The notes under the pieces are model-generated. The model made no database searches, was not told the origin of the DNA, and worked only from the letters and a program-made list of their open reading frames with translations. 60,948 bases of DNA from Clostridia bacterium (GTDB taxonomy: Bacteria; Bacillota; Clostridia; Oscillospirales; Acutalibacteraceae), in contig JAFPUM010000004.1 of NCBI GenBank assembly GCA_017395425.1, positions 1 through 60,948 on the forward strand. The letters are read 5' to 3'. Both the position numbers and the translations under genes were made by a program. How positions within the stretch are numbered: position 1 is the stretch's first letter; every line of letters begins with the position of its first letter. Positions 8,957 to 17,326 of this stretch are shown one piece after another.

Positions 8957-8985
8957 AGCCAATCAATAGAAAGGACGGAAACAAT

Positions 8986-9684
8986 GTGAAAGAAAACATC
9001 TGCACCATACCGGTCAACGAAATATTTGAAGTCAACGACGGCTGTCCCATCTGCCGTATGCGGAATATCATTGAAGCCAAGTATATCGACTACATCACCG
9101 GTCCCGCGATGATGGAGCCGGATATCCGCATTGAAACCAACCGCGCCGGTTTTTGCGAGCGGCATTACGGCATGATGCTGACTTCGGGACGGGCGCGTCT
9201 GCCGGTAGCGCTCACGCTGGAGAGCCATCTGATCGACGTGCGGGAAAAGCTGCTCGCCAAAAAGCCCGACAAGAAAACGTTGGACGCCATTCAGACGCTG
9301 GAAAACAGTTGCTTTGTGTGCGAATACATCGAGCCGCACCTGACGCGCTATATCGAAACCATCTGCCTGAGCTATCGCGACGACGCGGAGTTCCGCCGAC
9401 TGTATGAAGGGCAGCCCTATATCTGCCTGTCGCATTACCGTATGCTGGTGCAGAACGGCAAAAAGCCGCTGGGTCGGGAATATGACCGGTTTGTGGAGAT
9501 TACCCGCAATCTGACCCGCCGGTATGCCGACAGCCTGCAAAATGATATTGCCGCCTTCCGCGACGCCTTTGACTATAAGAACGCGGGCAAACCGCTGGCA
9601 CCCGAGGCACGGACGTCCATTGAGCGAACCATCGAGTATCTCACCGCCCGTCCCTGCGGCGACAAATCCGAGAGTGGTCAGTGA
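8986..9684 (+). CDS. DUF6062-type protein with twin CxxC...CxxH metal motifs
   Basis: 232 aa, cytosolic. GTG start with AGAAAGGACG about 8 nt upstream. The protein is an internal duplication: GCPICRMR ... GFCERHYGMML in the first half and SCFVCEYI ... YICLSHYRMLV in the second. Each half would supply CxxC plus CxxH ligands, most likely for zinc or a cluster. I believe this matches DUF6062, a family of unknown function common in Clostridia, but that name is from memory. Confidence 0.7.
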   Translation: MKENICTIPVNEIFEVNDGCPICRMRNIIEAKYIDYITGPAMMEPDIRIETNRAGFCERHYGMMLTSGRARLPVALTLESHLIDVREKLLAKKPDKKTLDAIQTLENSCFVCEYIEPHLTRYIETICLSYRDDAEFRRLYEGQPYICLSHYRMLVQNGKKPLGREYDRFVEITRNLTRRYADSLQNDIAAFRDAFDYKNAGKPLAPEARTSIERTIEYLTARPCGDKSESGQ

Positions 9685-9722
9685 TTTTTTTACTTACCAC
9701 TCCCTCAGAGAAGAAGACAATC

Positions 9723-9777
9723 ATCCCCCGGCTGCCGTGACAGATTATCACAGGCAGCCGGGGGATTGACATTTTTT
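9723..9777. terminator. Convergent terminator
   Basis: 14-bp perfect stem ATCCCCCGGCTGCC with its complement at 9753-9766, then ATTGACATTTTTT on the plus strand. It separates the plus-strand DUF6062 gene from the minus-strand DUF4364 gene, whose stop overlaps the T-run. Confidence 0.85.
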
Positions 9778-10367
9778 CAAGGCTGTCGCATGGGTTTGGG
9801 GGCGATTTCAGGGGTATCGGTGAGCTGCGCCATGACCGCCCGATAGAGCGTTTCAGGGTCCTGCAGAAAACGGTCGCGCACGAAGGTGGCGTAATTGAAG
9901 GTCGGGACATACACCTTTACGCTCATGGTATCCATGGTGCCGTCGTTGACGGTGCAGGTGACGGTATAGCCCTTGTCGCAAGCCTCGATGCGGGTCTTGT
10001 TGTACTTGTTGATGTGTTTGCGGGTGAGGAGCTGCTCTATCGCCTCGAGGGATTTTTCCCGCACCGTGACGGGCAGTCCGTCATAGAGCGTGTCGGCGAT
10101 GAATTTGCCCTTGTCGGTGATGGTTAATGCGCCGTCTTCCGGCTGCTCGGTGACATTTTCGTGCCGGAGCAGCGAGGAAATCGCGTCGGCTGCCTCAAAG
10201 TAATTGGCAAGCCCCCATTCGAGAAAGATGTCGGTGAGGTCTTTTTGGGTAAGGGGCTGGCTGCAATGACTGAGCAGAAAACACACCAGCACCTTGATAT
10301 CGCTTTTGTTTTTCAGTCCGTCGGGACGCACGCCTCCCGTGAAGGCGTCCACATGATCCTGCGGCAT
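9777..10367 (-). CDS. DUF4364 family winged-helix protein
   Basis: 196 aa. The N-terminal half (LVCFLLSHCSQPLTQKDLTDIF, then ADAISSLLRHENVTE and GALTITDKGKFIADTLY) has the helix-turn-helix/wing pattern of DUF4364, a Firmicutes family of presumed transcription regulators. The C-terminal half is a beta-rich domain of unknown function. It is the third gene of a minus-strand set with the radical SAM and zinc-ribbon genes; AGGAGGG lies in the 26-nt gap upstream. Confidence 0.78.
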   Translation of the reverse strand: MPQDHVDAFTGGVRPDGLKNKSDIKVLVCFLLSHCSQPLTQKDLTDIFLEWGLANYFEAADAISSLLRHENVTEQPEDGALTITDKGKFIADTLYDGLPVTVREKSLEAIEQLLTRKHINKYNKTRIEACDKGYTVTCTVNDGTMDTMSVKVYVPTFNYATFVRDRFLQDPETLYRAVMAQLTDTPEIAPKPMRQP

Positions 10368-10393
10368 AGGAAGAACCCTCCTTTTCCGGGCGG

Positions 10394-10819
10394 TCAGTTG
10401 CCGTCCGTATTCTTTTCGGAACCCATATACATCCCGCCCAGCCTGTCATCCGAAACCGTGGCGGGGCTGCCGCATTGGGGACAGTATTTCTGACGGTCAA
10501 TCATGAGCGTGGTCTGCCATGAAAAGCCGCACTTGGTACAGGTATGGGTACGCGGCACCGGCATGGGACCGTAGATGCACTGCATGAGGTTCTGATAGGG
10601 TTCAAAGGCGCCTTCCCCGGCTTTGGTGCCGCAGATACGGCAGTACTTGTCATCCGGCTCGAGACCGGCGTGACAGTTGCCGCACTGCCGGCTGCGATCG
10701 GGTTCCACCCAGTCTCCCGCGCGGTTGACCGTGCCGCAGGCGGTACAGCGCGGCTGTTCCCAGCTCACCGGCTTGCCGCAATTTTCGCAGCGGCCGCGAC
10801 GGTTATTCCCGAATATCAT
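10394..10819 (-). CDS. Multi-zinc-ribbon protein
   Basis: 141 aa with eight CxxC-type knuckles giving about four zinc ribbons (CENCGKP, CTACGTV, CGNCHAG, CRICGTK, CTKCGFS, CPQCGSP). No membrane segment. The ATG at 10819 is chosen over 10828 because GAAAGGA then has proper 8-nt spacing. The start overlaps the end of the radical SAM gene by 17 nt, indicating tight coupling. The role is unknown; such ribbons usually mediate nucleic-acid or protein contacts. Confidence 0.75.
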   Translation of the reverse strand: MIFGNNRRGRCENCGKPVSWEQPRCTACGTVNRAGDWVEPDRSRQCGNCHAGLEPDDKYCRICGTKAGEGAFEPYQNLMQCIYGPMPVPRTHTCTKCGFSWQTTLMIDRQKYCPQCGSPATVSDDRLGGMYMGSEKNTDGN

Positions 10820-11903
10820 AACAATCATCCTTTCTCAAAAAGCAAAATAAAGGTTTGTTCCGTTCATAATCCCATGTATGCGCCGCGTCTCCGCCGCAGA
10901 ATGTCCGTTCGGGGCATTGGCGGCATTCGGCGCAGCTTTCGCTCCGGTCGGCGCGGAAGGCTTGGAATTTATCCCGCCAGACCTCCGAAAACCGGTCGCG
11001 GGCAATGTGTCCCTGCACCAGTTCCGGACGGCGTTCGATATCGAGACAGGAGTATATTTCACCACTGCACAGAATACTCGCGACATACAGTCCCGAACCG
11101 CACAAAAAATAATTGTCCCGCACCTCGTGTTCGTATTCATAGGAAAGATAGTGGGAACAGCCGAAACGCACGTCCATCGGCGTGGCGGGGTCGAAACGTC
11201 TGGCGCGGATGAAGTCCAGCAGCCGGGTAAATTCCTCGCGGGAGAGCAGCAGTTCCGGATGGGACAGCGCACGCCCGATGGGTTCAAGGTTGATCACACG
11301 CCATGAGGCAATGTGCAGTGTGCAGAGAAATTTATACAGCGCTTCCCGCTCGGCGAAATTCTCTTTGTGCAGCACGGTGGTGATCTGCACCGGAATCGCC
11401 GCGTCATGAAGCACTTCCACAGCCTTGACGGTGCGGTCAAAGCTGCCCGGCACCTGACGCAGCGCGTCATGGGAATCGCGCAGTCCGTCGAGACTGAGGG
11501 TGAGGGTGCCGATGCCGTTGGTACGGAGCCGCGCGGCGCAGGCGCCGTCAATCAGCGTGCCGTTGCTGGTCATGCCCCACGGGAATCCCAGCGCGTGAAC
11601 GCGGGCGGCAATGCGGTCAAAATCAGGGTGGAGCAGCGGTTCGCCGCCGGTCAGACAGATCATGACCGAGCCGGGTTCAAAATCCTCGGCGACCTGTTCC
11701 AGTGTGCGCAGCAGGAGTTCCGTGTCCAGAAAGGTGCCGTGATGGGGTTCGCATCGGCTTCCGCAGTGGAGACAGCGGAGGTTGCAGCGGTCGGTCAGCT
11801 CCACGAAGAGATAGGTCAGACGGGGATGGGCGCGGAGATGGGCGCGATACTGCGCAAGCTGTTCCATATTGCGCGATTTAATGCGGACTTTTGCGTCGTT
11901 CAA
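10803..11903 (-). CDS. Radical SAM/SPASM domain protein
   Basis: 366 aa. The [4Fe-4S]-SAM site CNLRCLHC (Cys40/44/47) and the SAM-binding GGEPLLHP are present. The C-terminal SPASM region (CGSG..., CSGEIYSC, CAECRQCPERTFCGG) would bind auxiliary clusters. The open frame reaches a GTG at 11915 that overlaps its own ribosome site; the TTG at 11903, 11 nt after AGGGAGG, is more likely. No small peptide substrate lies next to it, so it may act on a protein or on a distant peptide. SPASM enzymes include peptide maturases and sulfatase-activating enzymes. Confidence 0.85.
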   Translation of the reverse strand: MNDAKVRIKSRNMEQLAQYRAHLRAHPRLTYLFVELTDRCNLRCLHCGSRCEPHHGTFLDTELLLRTLEQVAEDFEPGSVMICLTGGEPLLHPDFDRIAARVHALGFPWGMTSNGTLIDGACAARLRTNGIGTLTLSLDGLRDSHDALRQVPGSFDRTVKAVEVLHDAAIPVQITTVLHKENFAEREALYKFLCTLHIASWRVINLEPIGRALSHPELLLSREEFTRLLDFIRARRFDPATPMDVRFGCSHYLSYEYEHEVRDNYFLCGSGLYVASILCSGEIYSCLDIERRPELVQGHIARDRFSEVWRDKFQAFRADRSESCAECRQCPERTFCGGDAAHTWDYERNKPLFCFLRKDDCYDIRE

Positions 11904-12109
11904 TGGCGACGGCACCTCCCTTCATTTCATCAGAAAATCCTTCTGCTTTTATTGTAACTGTCAGACGCGGTAAATTCAACCCGTTTTTTTTGAACAAGGG
12001 TGGAAAAAAACAAAAGAAACGAAAAAATCACTAAAAAATTTATAAATACCTGTTCCATTTTTCATCTCTCTATGCTATAATCTTGGGGAAAGGATGTGTC
12101 TCATCTGCA
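11904..12109. other. AT-rich divergent intergenic region with a -10 element
   Basis: Separates the minus-strand radical SAM operon from the plus-strand CpXC gene. TATAAT at 12076-12081 is a good -10 for the CpXC gene, but I see no good -35 at 17 bp. Nothing else is evident. Confidence 0.45.
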
Positions 12110-12838
12110 ATGGAGAACAAAAAGTACACGATAAAATGCCCTCAGTGCGGCACGGCGATGGAAGTTGTGCGTCCCGCCATTATCAACGTCCAGAATGACC
12201 CTTCCTATAAGGCAAAGGTGCTGACCGGTGAGCTGTTCCATGAAACCTGCCCGAACTGCGGACAGGAGATTCAGGTGGTGTCCCGCATCGCCTACCACGA
12301 CATGGAAAAACGCATGATGATCTATTTCCGTCCCATCACTTCGCAGGAGGAACTCAAGACCTTTGACTATGAAGCCATCCGGAGCGCGATTGAGGATAAT
12401 TTCAAGGCGCCGGGGTATGGCATCCGCGTGGTGACGACGGTCAACGAGCTGATGGAGAAGATCAAGATTGCTGAGTTCGGATTGAACGACGGCGTGATTG
12501 AAATCGCGAAATTTGTTTATTTTGATATTTTTGTCAAGCAGTTTGACGGAATCGGCGTGGTGAATATTTATTATGAGCGCCGTGACGATAAAAACGCGCT
12601 GATTTTCTTCTGTGACGACGGAAATACGCGCTCCATTGTGATTGACCCGAAGATTTACGCGAGTATTGAGAAGCGGTTTTCGGAAGTGGTCAATGCCATT
12701 TATACGTCCCGGGTGTGCATGGTGGGACGTGACTGGGCGCTGAGGATGATTAAGGCGTATAGTAAGCGCGACAGGCAGGGGGCTGATGAAGCGGAGATAC
12801 AGCCGGAGATCAAGCTGGTAACCAGCGAAGAGGCATAA
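12110..12838 (+). CDS. CpXC domain protein
   Basis: 242 aa. Residues 4-70 form a CpXC domain: IKCPQCGTAMEV and ETCPNCGQEI knuckles flank a beta region, and the following YHDMEKRMMIYFRP is typical. This zinc-binding family is of unknown function. The remainder (EDNFKAPGYGIRVVTTVNELMEKI and on) resembles the C-terminal part of other CpXC proteins. I use the ATG at 12110; AAAGGA is about 15 nt upstream, a long spacing, and an in-frame TTG at 12083 is the alternative. Hairpin repeat copy 3 follows the stop. Confidence 0.75.
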   Translation: MENKKYTIKCPQCGTAMEVVRPAIINVQNDPSYKAKVLTGELFHETCPNCGQEIQVVSRIAYHDMEKRMMIYFRPITSQEELKTFDYEAIRSAIEDNFKAPGYGIRVVTTVNELMEKIKIAEFGLNDGVIEIAKFVYFDIFVKQFDGIGVVNIYYERRDDKNALIFFCDDGNTRSIVIDPKIYASIEKRFSEVVNAIYTSRVCMVGRDWALRMIKAYSKRDRQGADEAEIQPEIKLVTSEEA

Positions 12839-12864
12839 GACAAGAAGAAAGAAAAAAGAAAAAA

Positions 12865-13050
12865 GCGCGAAGCGCCAATTAGCCGCGCAGCGGCGGGGAT
12901 TCCAAAGGGACGAGTCCCTTTGGCAGGTCAAGGGCAGCGCCCTTGCAGGGACCGGGGCAGCGCCCCGGCAGGCAGGCGGAAGCCTGCCGAGCGAATCAAG
13001 CGAATGTATAAAACGGGGGCGGGCGAATTCCATAAAGGGTATCCTTTCCG
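12865..13050 (+). repeat. Modular hairpin repeat, copy 3 (after CpXC gene)
   Basis: Has the longer 5' end GCGCGAAGCGC before AATTAG. Then CCGCGCAGCGG, the CCAAAGGG/CCCTTTGG hairpin, CAAGGGCAGCGCCCTTG, CGGGGCAGCGCCCCG and GGCAGGCGGAAGCCTGCC. It ends GCGGGCGAATTCC followed by AAAGGGTATCCTTT. Starts 26 nt after the stop, same strand. Confidence 0.88.
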
Positions 13051-13108
13051 GATTCGTCCGACCCCGTGGTGCGTCCGGGCAAATTCAAACAGCAAACCAA
13101 AAAAAGAC

Positions 13109-13137
13109 TTGACAAAACGGAAATCAGGCGATAAACT
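13109..13137 (+). promoter_or_regulatory. Promoter of the short leader transcript
   Basis: -35 TTGACA (13109-13114), 17-bp spacer, -10 TAAACT (13132-13137). Confidence 0.7.
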
Positions 13138-13144
13138 AATACTA

Positions 13145-13284
13145 TCAGTCTGCTTCATCAAAAAATCCATGCAGACAGGAAAGGAGAATTCTGATGATTG
13201 TGAGCGAGGTATACACGAGCTAACTGAATATGGGCACGTTTTGAAAAAAAAGCGGGACTTGTGACGTCCCTTTTTCGTCGTGCC
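13145..13284 (+). ncRNA. Candidate small RNA or attenuator leader upstream of rsgA
   Basis: Downstream of a good promoter, the transcript would contain a GTCTGC/GCAGAC hairpin (about 13148-13176), a 9-codon ORF with a strong ribosome site, and a compound hairpin: outer GGCACG/CGTGCC (13233-13284) around GGGAC/GTCCC followed by TTTTT (13254-13275). A stronger terminator follows at 13321. No known RNA family is recognised. It is either an autonomous small transcript or an attenuator for rsgA. Confidence 0.5.
13194..13223 (+). CDS. Nine-residue leader ORF
   Basis: Encodes MIVSEVYTS. AAAGGAG lies 7 nt before the ATG, better than many real genes here. It is followed by hairpins and a terminator, as in translated leaders. 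It has no run of a single amino acid that would point to one regulatory signal. Whether it is translated is unproven. Confidence 0.4.
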   Translation: MIVSEVYTS

Positions 13285-13320
13285 GAATCAACAAATCCTT
13301 TCACGATGGATGCTTTTTAT

Positions 13321-13361
13321 GCCGCAGAAATCCGTTAAGGATTGGTTTCTGCGGCTTTTTT
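13321..13361 (+). terminator. Rho-independent terminator ahead of rsgA
   Basis: 10-bp stem GCCGCAGAAA/TTTCTGCGGC, 15-nt loop, six T. It ends 88 nt before the rsgA start, so rsgA needs readthrough or its own promoter. Confidence 0.85.
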
Positions 13362-13449
13362 GCGCCCATTTTCAGTTAGATTTTTTCAGCAGTATGAATC
13401 ATAATAAATCAAATTAGAAGAAAAAACACTGAAAATGGAGGAAACCACA

Positions 13450-14496
13450 TTGCAGCTTTACGATTTTGGATTTACCGATAATATGATGCCCGAAGGCAGA
13501 ACCGGCACCCCCGCACGCGTCATTTCCGTACACAAGGGACGGTACGGTATCGTCTGGGACGGCGGCGAGGGATACGCCCAGCTCAAATCCAAGGAATATT
13601 ATTACGAGGGCGAAACCTTCCCGACTGTGGGCGATTTTGTGCTGATCGATCCGGTCGAAAACGGCGACAGCCGCATTACTGCCACACTTCCCCGCAGAAC
13701 CTTCTTTTCCCGCCGTGACCCCGATGTAGGAAGAGGCGAACAGTTGATTGCCGCAAATTTTGACTATGTGTTTCTCATGCAGTCGCTCAACGACAATTTC
13801 AATCCCAAGCGCATGGAGCGCTATCTCACCGCCGTCCGACAGTCCGGCGCCCAGCCCGTGGTGATTCTGACCAAGGCGGATCTGACCGACGATTACCTTC
13901 CCTATATCCTCGAAACCAGCCGCGTCGCGGAAGGCGTGGAAACCCACATCGTCAGTTCCCAGACAGGCTACGGCATGGAATATCTCAATAAATATCTGCA
14001 AAAGGGCAGGACACTGGTCTTTCTGGGTTCGTCCGGCGTGGGCAAGTCCAGCCTTGTCAACGCCCTGGCAGGCGAAGAAATCATGGACACCAGCGGTATC
14101 CGGGAATCCGACAGCCGCGGCAGGCACACCACCACCCACCGCCAACTGGTCATGCTGCCCTGCGGCGCGATGGTCATCGACACGCCCGGTATGCGGGAAC
14201 TGGGTATGTGGGACGTAACCGAAGGTCTGGGGCAGGCGTTCACCGACATTGAAACCCTCGCACAGCAGTGCCGGTTCCGTGACTGCCGTCACGAAAACGA
14301 ACCCGGCTGTGCCGTGCGCGAAGCCATCGAAAAAGGCGAGCTGGACGAACGCCGTCTCGAAAGCTACCGCAAACTCAGGACGGAGGCAAAATACAGCGAC
14401 GACAAGGTAAGCTATCGCCGTCAAAAGGAACAGTGGGCAAAGTCCGTCAGCGTTTACAGCCGCAAAATGAAGAAAGAAGGAAAGATCAAAAAATGA
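13450..14496 (+). CDS. rsgA: Ribosome small-subunit-dependent GTPase A
   Basis: Late 30S subunit assembly factor. N-terminal OB fold (about 10-75), then a circularly permuted GTPase domain: G4 TKAD precedes G1 GSSGVGKSS, then DTPGM, and a C-terminal zinc knuckle CRFRDCRHENEPGC. 348 aa. The ATG at 13435 overlaps its own ribosome site, so I prefer the TTG at 13450, 8 nt after TGGAGG. Its stop overlaps the start of the next gene (ATGA). Confidence 0.93.
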   Translation: MQLYDFGFTDNMMPEGRTGTPARVISVHKGRYGIVWDGGEGYAQLKSKEYYYEGETFPTVGDFVLIDPVENGDSRITATLPRRTFFSRRDPDVGRGEQLIAANFDYVFLMQSLNDNFNPKRMERYLTAVRQSGAQPVVILTKADLTDDYLPYILETSRVAEGVETHIVSSQTGYGMEYLNKYLQKGRTLVFLGSSGVGKSSLVNALAGEEIMDTSGIRESDSRGRHTTTHRQLVMLPCGAMVIDTPGMRELGMWDVTEGLGQAFTDIETLAQQCRFRDCRHENEPGCAVREAIEKGELDERRLESYRKLRTEAKYSDDKVSYRRQKEQWAKSVSVYSRKMKKEGKIKK

Positions 14497-15041
14497 GCAG
14501 AACCATTCAATCCATGTCACCAAAATACCGGCAGTCTTCCCTCGATATGATAAGAAGAACCTTTACCGACTACGAAAACGCCGAAGAGGCGCAGGTTGTG
14601 GTCAGCTTAGTCGAGGAAATCCGTTCCATGAACACCTATATTCCTGAACTGGAGCTTATCATGACAGACGAAAACGATGAGGTCATCGGCTACGCCATGT
14701 TTTCCGGTTTTCACCTCGGCGGCAGATCCCGGGAGGAACTGCTGCTGCTTTCACCCGTAGCCGTCAAAACGGAATGCCAGCGGCAGCATATTTCCAAAGA
14801 GCTGATTGAGTACGGCTTCCAAAGGGCAAAAGAAATGGGCTTTCAGGCGGTCATCGTGGAGGGCAATCCTCAGAATTACAGAAGCAGAGGGTTTCAGACG
14901 TCAGCCGATTTCGGGATTGTCGCCGGGGAAAGCGTCGGACTTCCCGCCGTCGAATGCCTCATGGTCAAGGAGCTTTGCGAAAACGCGCTGGAACACATCA
15001 GCGGCGTCGTGGAATACACCGACTATCGCTGCCTGAAATGA
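14493..15041 (+). CDS. GNAT-family N-acetyltransferase
   Basis: 182 aa. Motif A region LLLLSPVAVKTECQRQHISKELIEYG (acetyl-CoA loop with Q/RxxH in place of the usual Q/RxxGxG/A) and a motif B region with VEGNPQNYRSRGFQ, a common GNAT ending. Starts in the ATGA overlap with rsgA, so both are made from one message. The substrate is not deducible. Confidence 0.8.
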   Translation: MSRTIQSMSPKYRQSSLDMIRRTFTDYENAEEAQVVVSLVEEIRSMNTYIPELELIMTDENDEVIGYAMFSGFHLGGRSREELLLLSPVAVKTECQRQHISKELIEYGFQRAKEMGFQAVIVEGNPQNYRSRGFQTSADFGIVAGESVGLPAVECLMVKELCENALEHISGVVEYTDYRCLK

Positions 15042-15088
15042 CAAATTATCCCGATATAATTTCTATTTCTGAATCAATCTGAAAAAGC

Positions 15089-15148
15089 ATCCCCCGCGGG
15101 ATTCGGGCAAATCTGTATGATTTGAGACGAATCCCGCGGGGGATTTTT
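15089..15148. terminator. Convergent terminator
   Basis: 17-bp perfect stem beginning ATCCCCCGCGGGATTCG with its complement at 15128-15144. Followed by TTTT on the plus strand and flanked by AAAAAG on the other side, so it serves rsgA-GNAT and the minus-strand anti-sigma operon. Confidence 0.88.
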
Positions 15149-15179
15149 ATCATCTGTCATTTTTGAAATAATAGCTGTC

Positions 15180-16595
15180 TCAGCCGCGATTGAAATTGTA
15201 GGTTCCGACCGCTTCCGCCTTGAAGCCTTCCTTGGCGCTGCCCGTGATCCGAATGACGGTATTCGAGCCGAAAACCGAGAGAAGCGGCACTTTGCCCTGG
15301 ACATCGTGCGATTTGCCGTCGGTGGTCTTGACCGTAAAGCCTACTGCCAGTTCGCTGCCCGCCAGATCAGGATTGCCAAAGCCGAAACGCTCCACATTTT
15401 CCGGATCGTAATAGGGGTCAGCCGTTCCTTCGGACTGGTGAACGACTTTGCCGTCCTGATAGAGCGTATGCGTATAGGCATAGACGTGATCCTTGGTGTC
15501 AATCACCAGCGTGAAGGAAATGTGGTCGTGTCCGTCGCCGATATCCGCGCCGGTATCGTGATAGGACGGAGATACGCTCAATTGGAGCTGGCTGATGAGT
15601 TCATCGAGCGCGCGCACATTGTCATAGCAGACTTTCACGCTTTGTCCCGTGAAGAGATCGGCTTCCGCGACGGTCACATCCTTGGTGCAGGACTGTCCGT
15701 CCACCGTGTATTCATACGTCACGCCGTCGAGGTTTTCAATCACGCCCATCATGACACAGGCAATCGACGTCATATCGTTTTCCTTGGCAGCTTTCTCAGA
15801 CGAAGAGATATCCTCCGAGAGCTTGATAACCCATGTGTAGGGTTCCTCCGCCGTGCGAAGCTCGTTGGTAAAGTCGCCCAGATAAGCCGACACGCCCAGC
15901 GCGTCGGCGGTGCGGGCATTGGCGGATACATCGCCTATATAGGAGTGGCGGGTCTGATAGACCTCAGAGGTCAGGGAGGTGATCTCGTAATTGTTATACC
16001 ACAGGATGCGGTCATTGATATTGACCTGCTTCACTTCATCGCCCTTGACTTCATATTCCGCGTGGAAGCTGCCGTCATGACGGAACCACGAAGCCAGCAC
16101 CGCCGTGGTACGAGCCGTCACCACACCGTCCTTCTCGGTGAAGGTAACGCCCGAAACGCAATGCACACTGTCGAGCGGCGTGCCGTCGAGAATGATCTGA
16201 TTGCCGTTGACCTGCACCTTGCAGGCAATCCAGTCGCCGCCCATCTCGCCGCCGATCACGAACAGCCGCAGATAGACCAGTGCCAGCGCCAGCACGAGTG
16301 CGCCCGCGATACTTCCAAGCAATATCTTCATATTGCGCCTCTTGTTCTTCTTCAAAAAATCCAGCACCTTGACTTCCTCCTTTTTCCCGTCGGAGAGTTC
16401 CTGCTCCGGCTCACGCATGGCGTTCAGAATCCCGCCGCACGCCTGACAGTCCGCGACGTGCTGCTCAATCAGGCGGTTGGTCACGTCGCTGGTCAGACCG
16501 TCGATATAGGACGGGAACAGGTCGCGCACCGCCTCACAGGGCAGTGTTTTTCCTGTCATTTCAGTCATTTCTTTCATTTCAAGGGCTTCACTCAT
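15180..16595 (-). CDS. Membrane anti-sigma factor (zf-HC2 plus DUF4825-like sensor)
   Basis: 471 aa. Cytosolic N-terminus with an anti-sigma zinc motif (CEAVRDLFPSYIDG ... HVADCQAC), a basic stretch and a single membrane segment (about residues 92-115, ILLGSIAGALVLALALVYL), and a large extracytoplasmic region. Part of that (SYIGDVSANARTADALG ... YTWVIKLSED) resembles DUF4825. The ATG at 16595 overlaps the sigma-factor stop, so the pair is translationally coupled. It should hold the ECF sigma factor inactive until an envelope signal is sensed. Confidence 0.82.
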   Translation of the reverse strand: MSEALEMKEMTEMTGKTLPCEAVRDLFPSYIDGLTSDVTNRLIEQHVADCQACGGILNAMREPEQELSDGKKEEVKVLDFLKKNKRRNMKILLGSIAGALVLALALVYLRLFVIGGEMGGDWIACKVQVNGNQIILDGTPLDSVHCVSGVTFTEKDGVVTARTTAVLASWFRHDGSFHAEYEVKGDEVKQVNINDRILWYNNYEITSLTSEVYQTRHSYIGDVSANARTADALGVSAYLGDFTNELRTAEEPYTWVIKLSEDISSSEKAAKENDMTSIACVMMGVIENLDGVTYEYTVDGQSCTKDVTVAEADLFTGQSVKVCYDNVRALDELISQLQLSVSPSYHDTGADIGDGHDHISFTLVIDTKDHVYAYTHTLYQDGKVVHQSEGTADPYYDPENVERFGFGNPDLAGSELAVGFTVKTTDGKSHDVQGKVPLLSVFGSNTVIRITGSAKEGFKAEAVGTYNFNRG

Positions 16596-17085
16596 GGTCA
16601 CTCAAATCCTTTCTCAGTTTTTCTCTGCCGCGATAAAACGTCACGCGCGCCCAGTTTTCGGTTTTGCCCTGCACCTCGCCGATCTCGCGGAACGACAGTC
16701 CGCCGAACACGCGGAGGTACATGATTTCGCGGTAGGGTTCGGGCAGTTCATGCAGCCTGCGGAAGAGCGTCACCCGCTCGTCCGATTGCAGAATTTCACT
16801 CTCGGCGGACGGTCGCGCAAACTGTTCCTCCGGCACGTCGGCAATATCCTCATGCGGCGGATGCTTCCGGCAATAGGTGCGCCACACGTTCTTGGCAATA
16901 CCGCACAGCCATGTGGACATCGCGCAGCTTCCGTCAAACCGGTCGCTGCACCGTATCGCCTGAAAGAAGGTTTCCTGCGTCAGTTCCTCCGCCAGACCGT
17001 CATCCCGCGTCAGCGACAGCAGGTATTTATACACTGTCTGCGCGTATTGCTGGTATACGTCTTCCATATCGTCTGTGGCTTGCAT
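16588..17085 (-). CDS. ECF-type RNA polymerase sigma factor
   Basis: 165 aa. Region 2 (MEDVYQQYAQTVYKYLLSLTRDDGLAEELTQETFFQAI, with the STWLCGIAKNVW core) and region 4 (LPEPYREIMYLRVFGGLSFREIGEVQGKTENWARVTFYRGREKL) are complete. The start at 17085 has GGGAGG 8 nt upstream; a GTG at 17109 is the alternative. Upstream on the minus strand, CCGTGTAACAAATCC followed about 16 nt later by TTACAGTAT could be an autoregulated promoter, but this is weak. Confidence 0.9.
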   Translation of the reverse strand: MQATDDMEDVYQQYAQTVYKYLLSLTRDDGLAEELTQETFFQAIRCSDRFDGSCAMSTWLCGIAKNVWRTYCRKHPPHEDIADVPEEQFARPSAESEILQSDERVTLFRRLHELPEPYREIMYLRVFGGLSFREIGEVQGKTENWARVTFYRGREKLRKDLSDHE

Positions 17086-17253
17086 CGTTGTCACCTCCCG
17101 CTGTCCCACTGGGTTCTTTCATACTGTAAATGCAGATGGAAAAGGATTTGTTACACGGTTTTTGGATTTTTTTTATTTTTTTTCGTTCATCAAAAAGCGG
17201 AGGCGGTGAGAGTGATGGAACTGCCCGCCGCTTCCGCTATTCTTTTATTTTTT

Positions 17254-17300
17254 CAAGCGCGAAGCGCTTCCTTCACGCTGCCGCTTGTCGGCAGCTAATT
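17254..17300 (-). repeat. Modular hairpin repeat, copy 4 (remnant after the TPM gene)
   Basis: On the minus strand AATTAG is followed by GCTGCCG/CGGCAGC, a variant of module 1, then GAAGCGCTTCGCGCTTG. The rest of the element is missing. It joins directly to heptanucleotide array 2. Confidence 0.6.
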
Positions 17301-17326
17301 CACTATTCATTATTCATTATTCACTA
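17299..17326 (-). repeat. Heptanucleotide tandem array 2
   Basis: On the minus strand: TAGTGAA, TAATGAA, TAATGAA, TAGTGAA. The first TAG is the stop codon of the TPM gene. The array places TAG/TAA/TGA in every frame because 7 is not a multiple of 3. Confidence 0.82.

Noticed and set aside
13194-13223. Amino-acid-specific attenuator peptide
   Set aside because: The 9 codons show no run of any one amino acid; kept only as a possible generic leader ORF.
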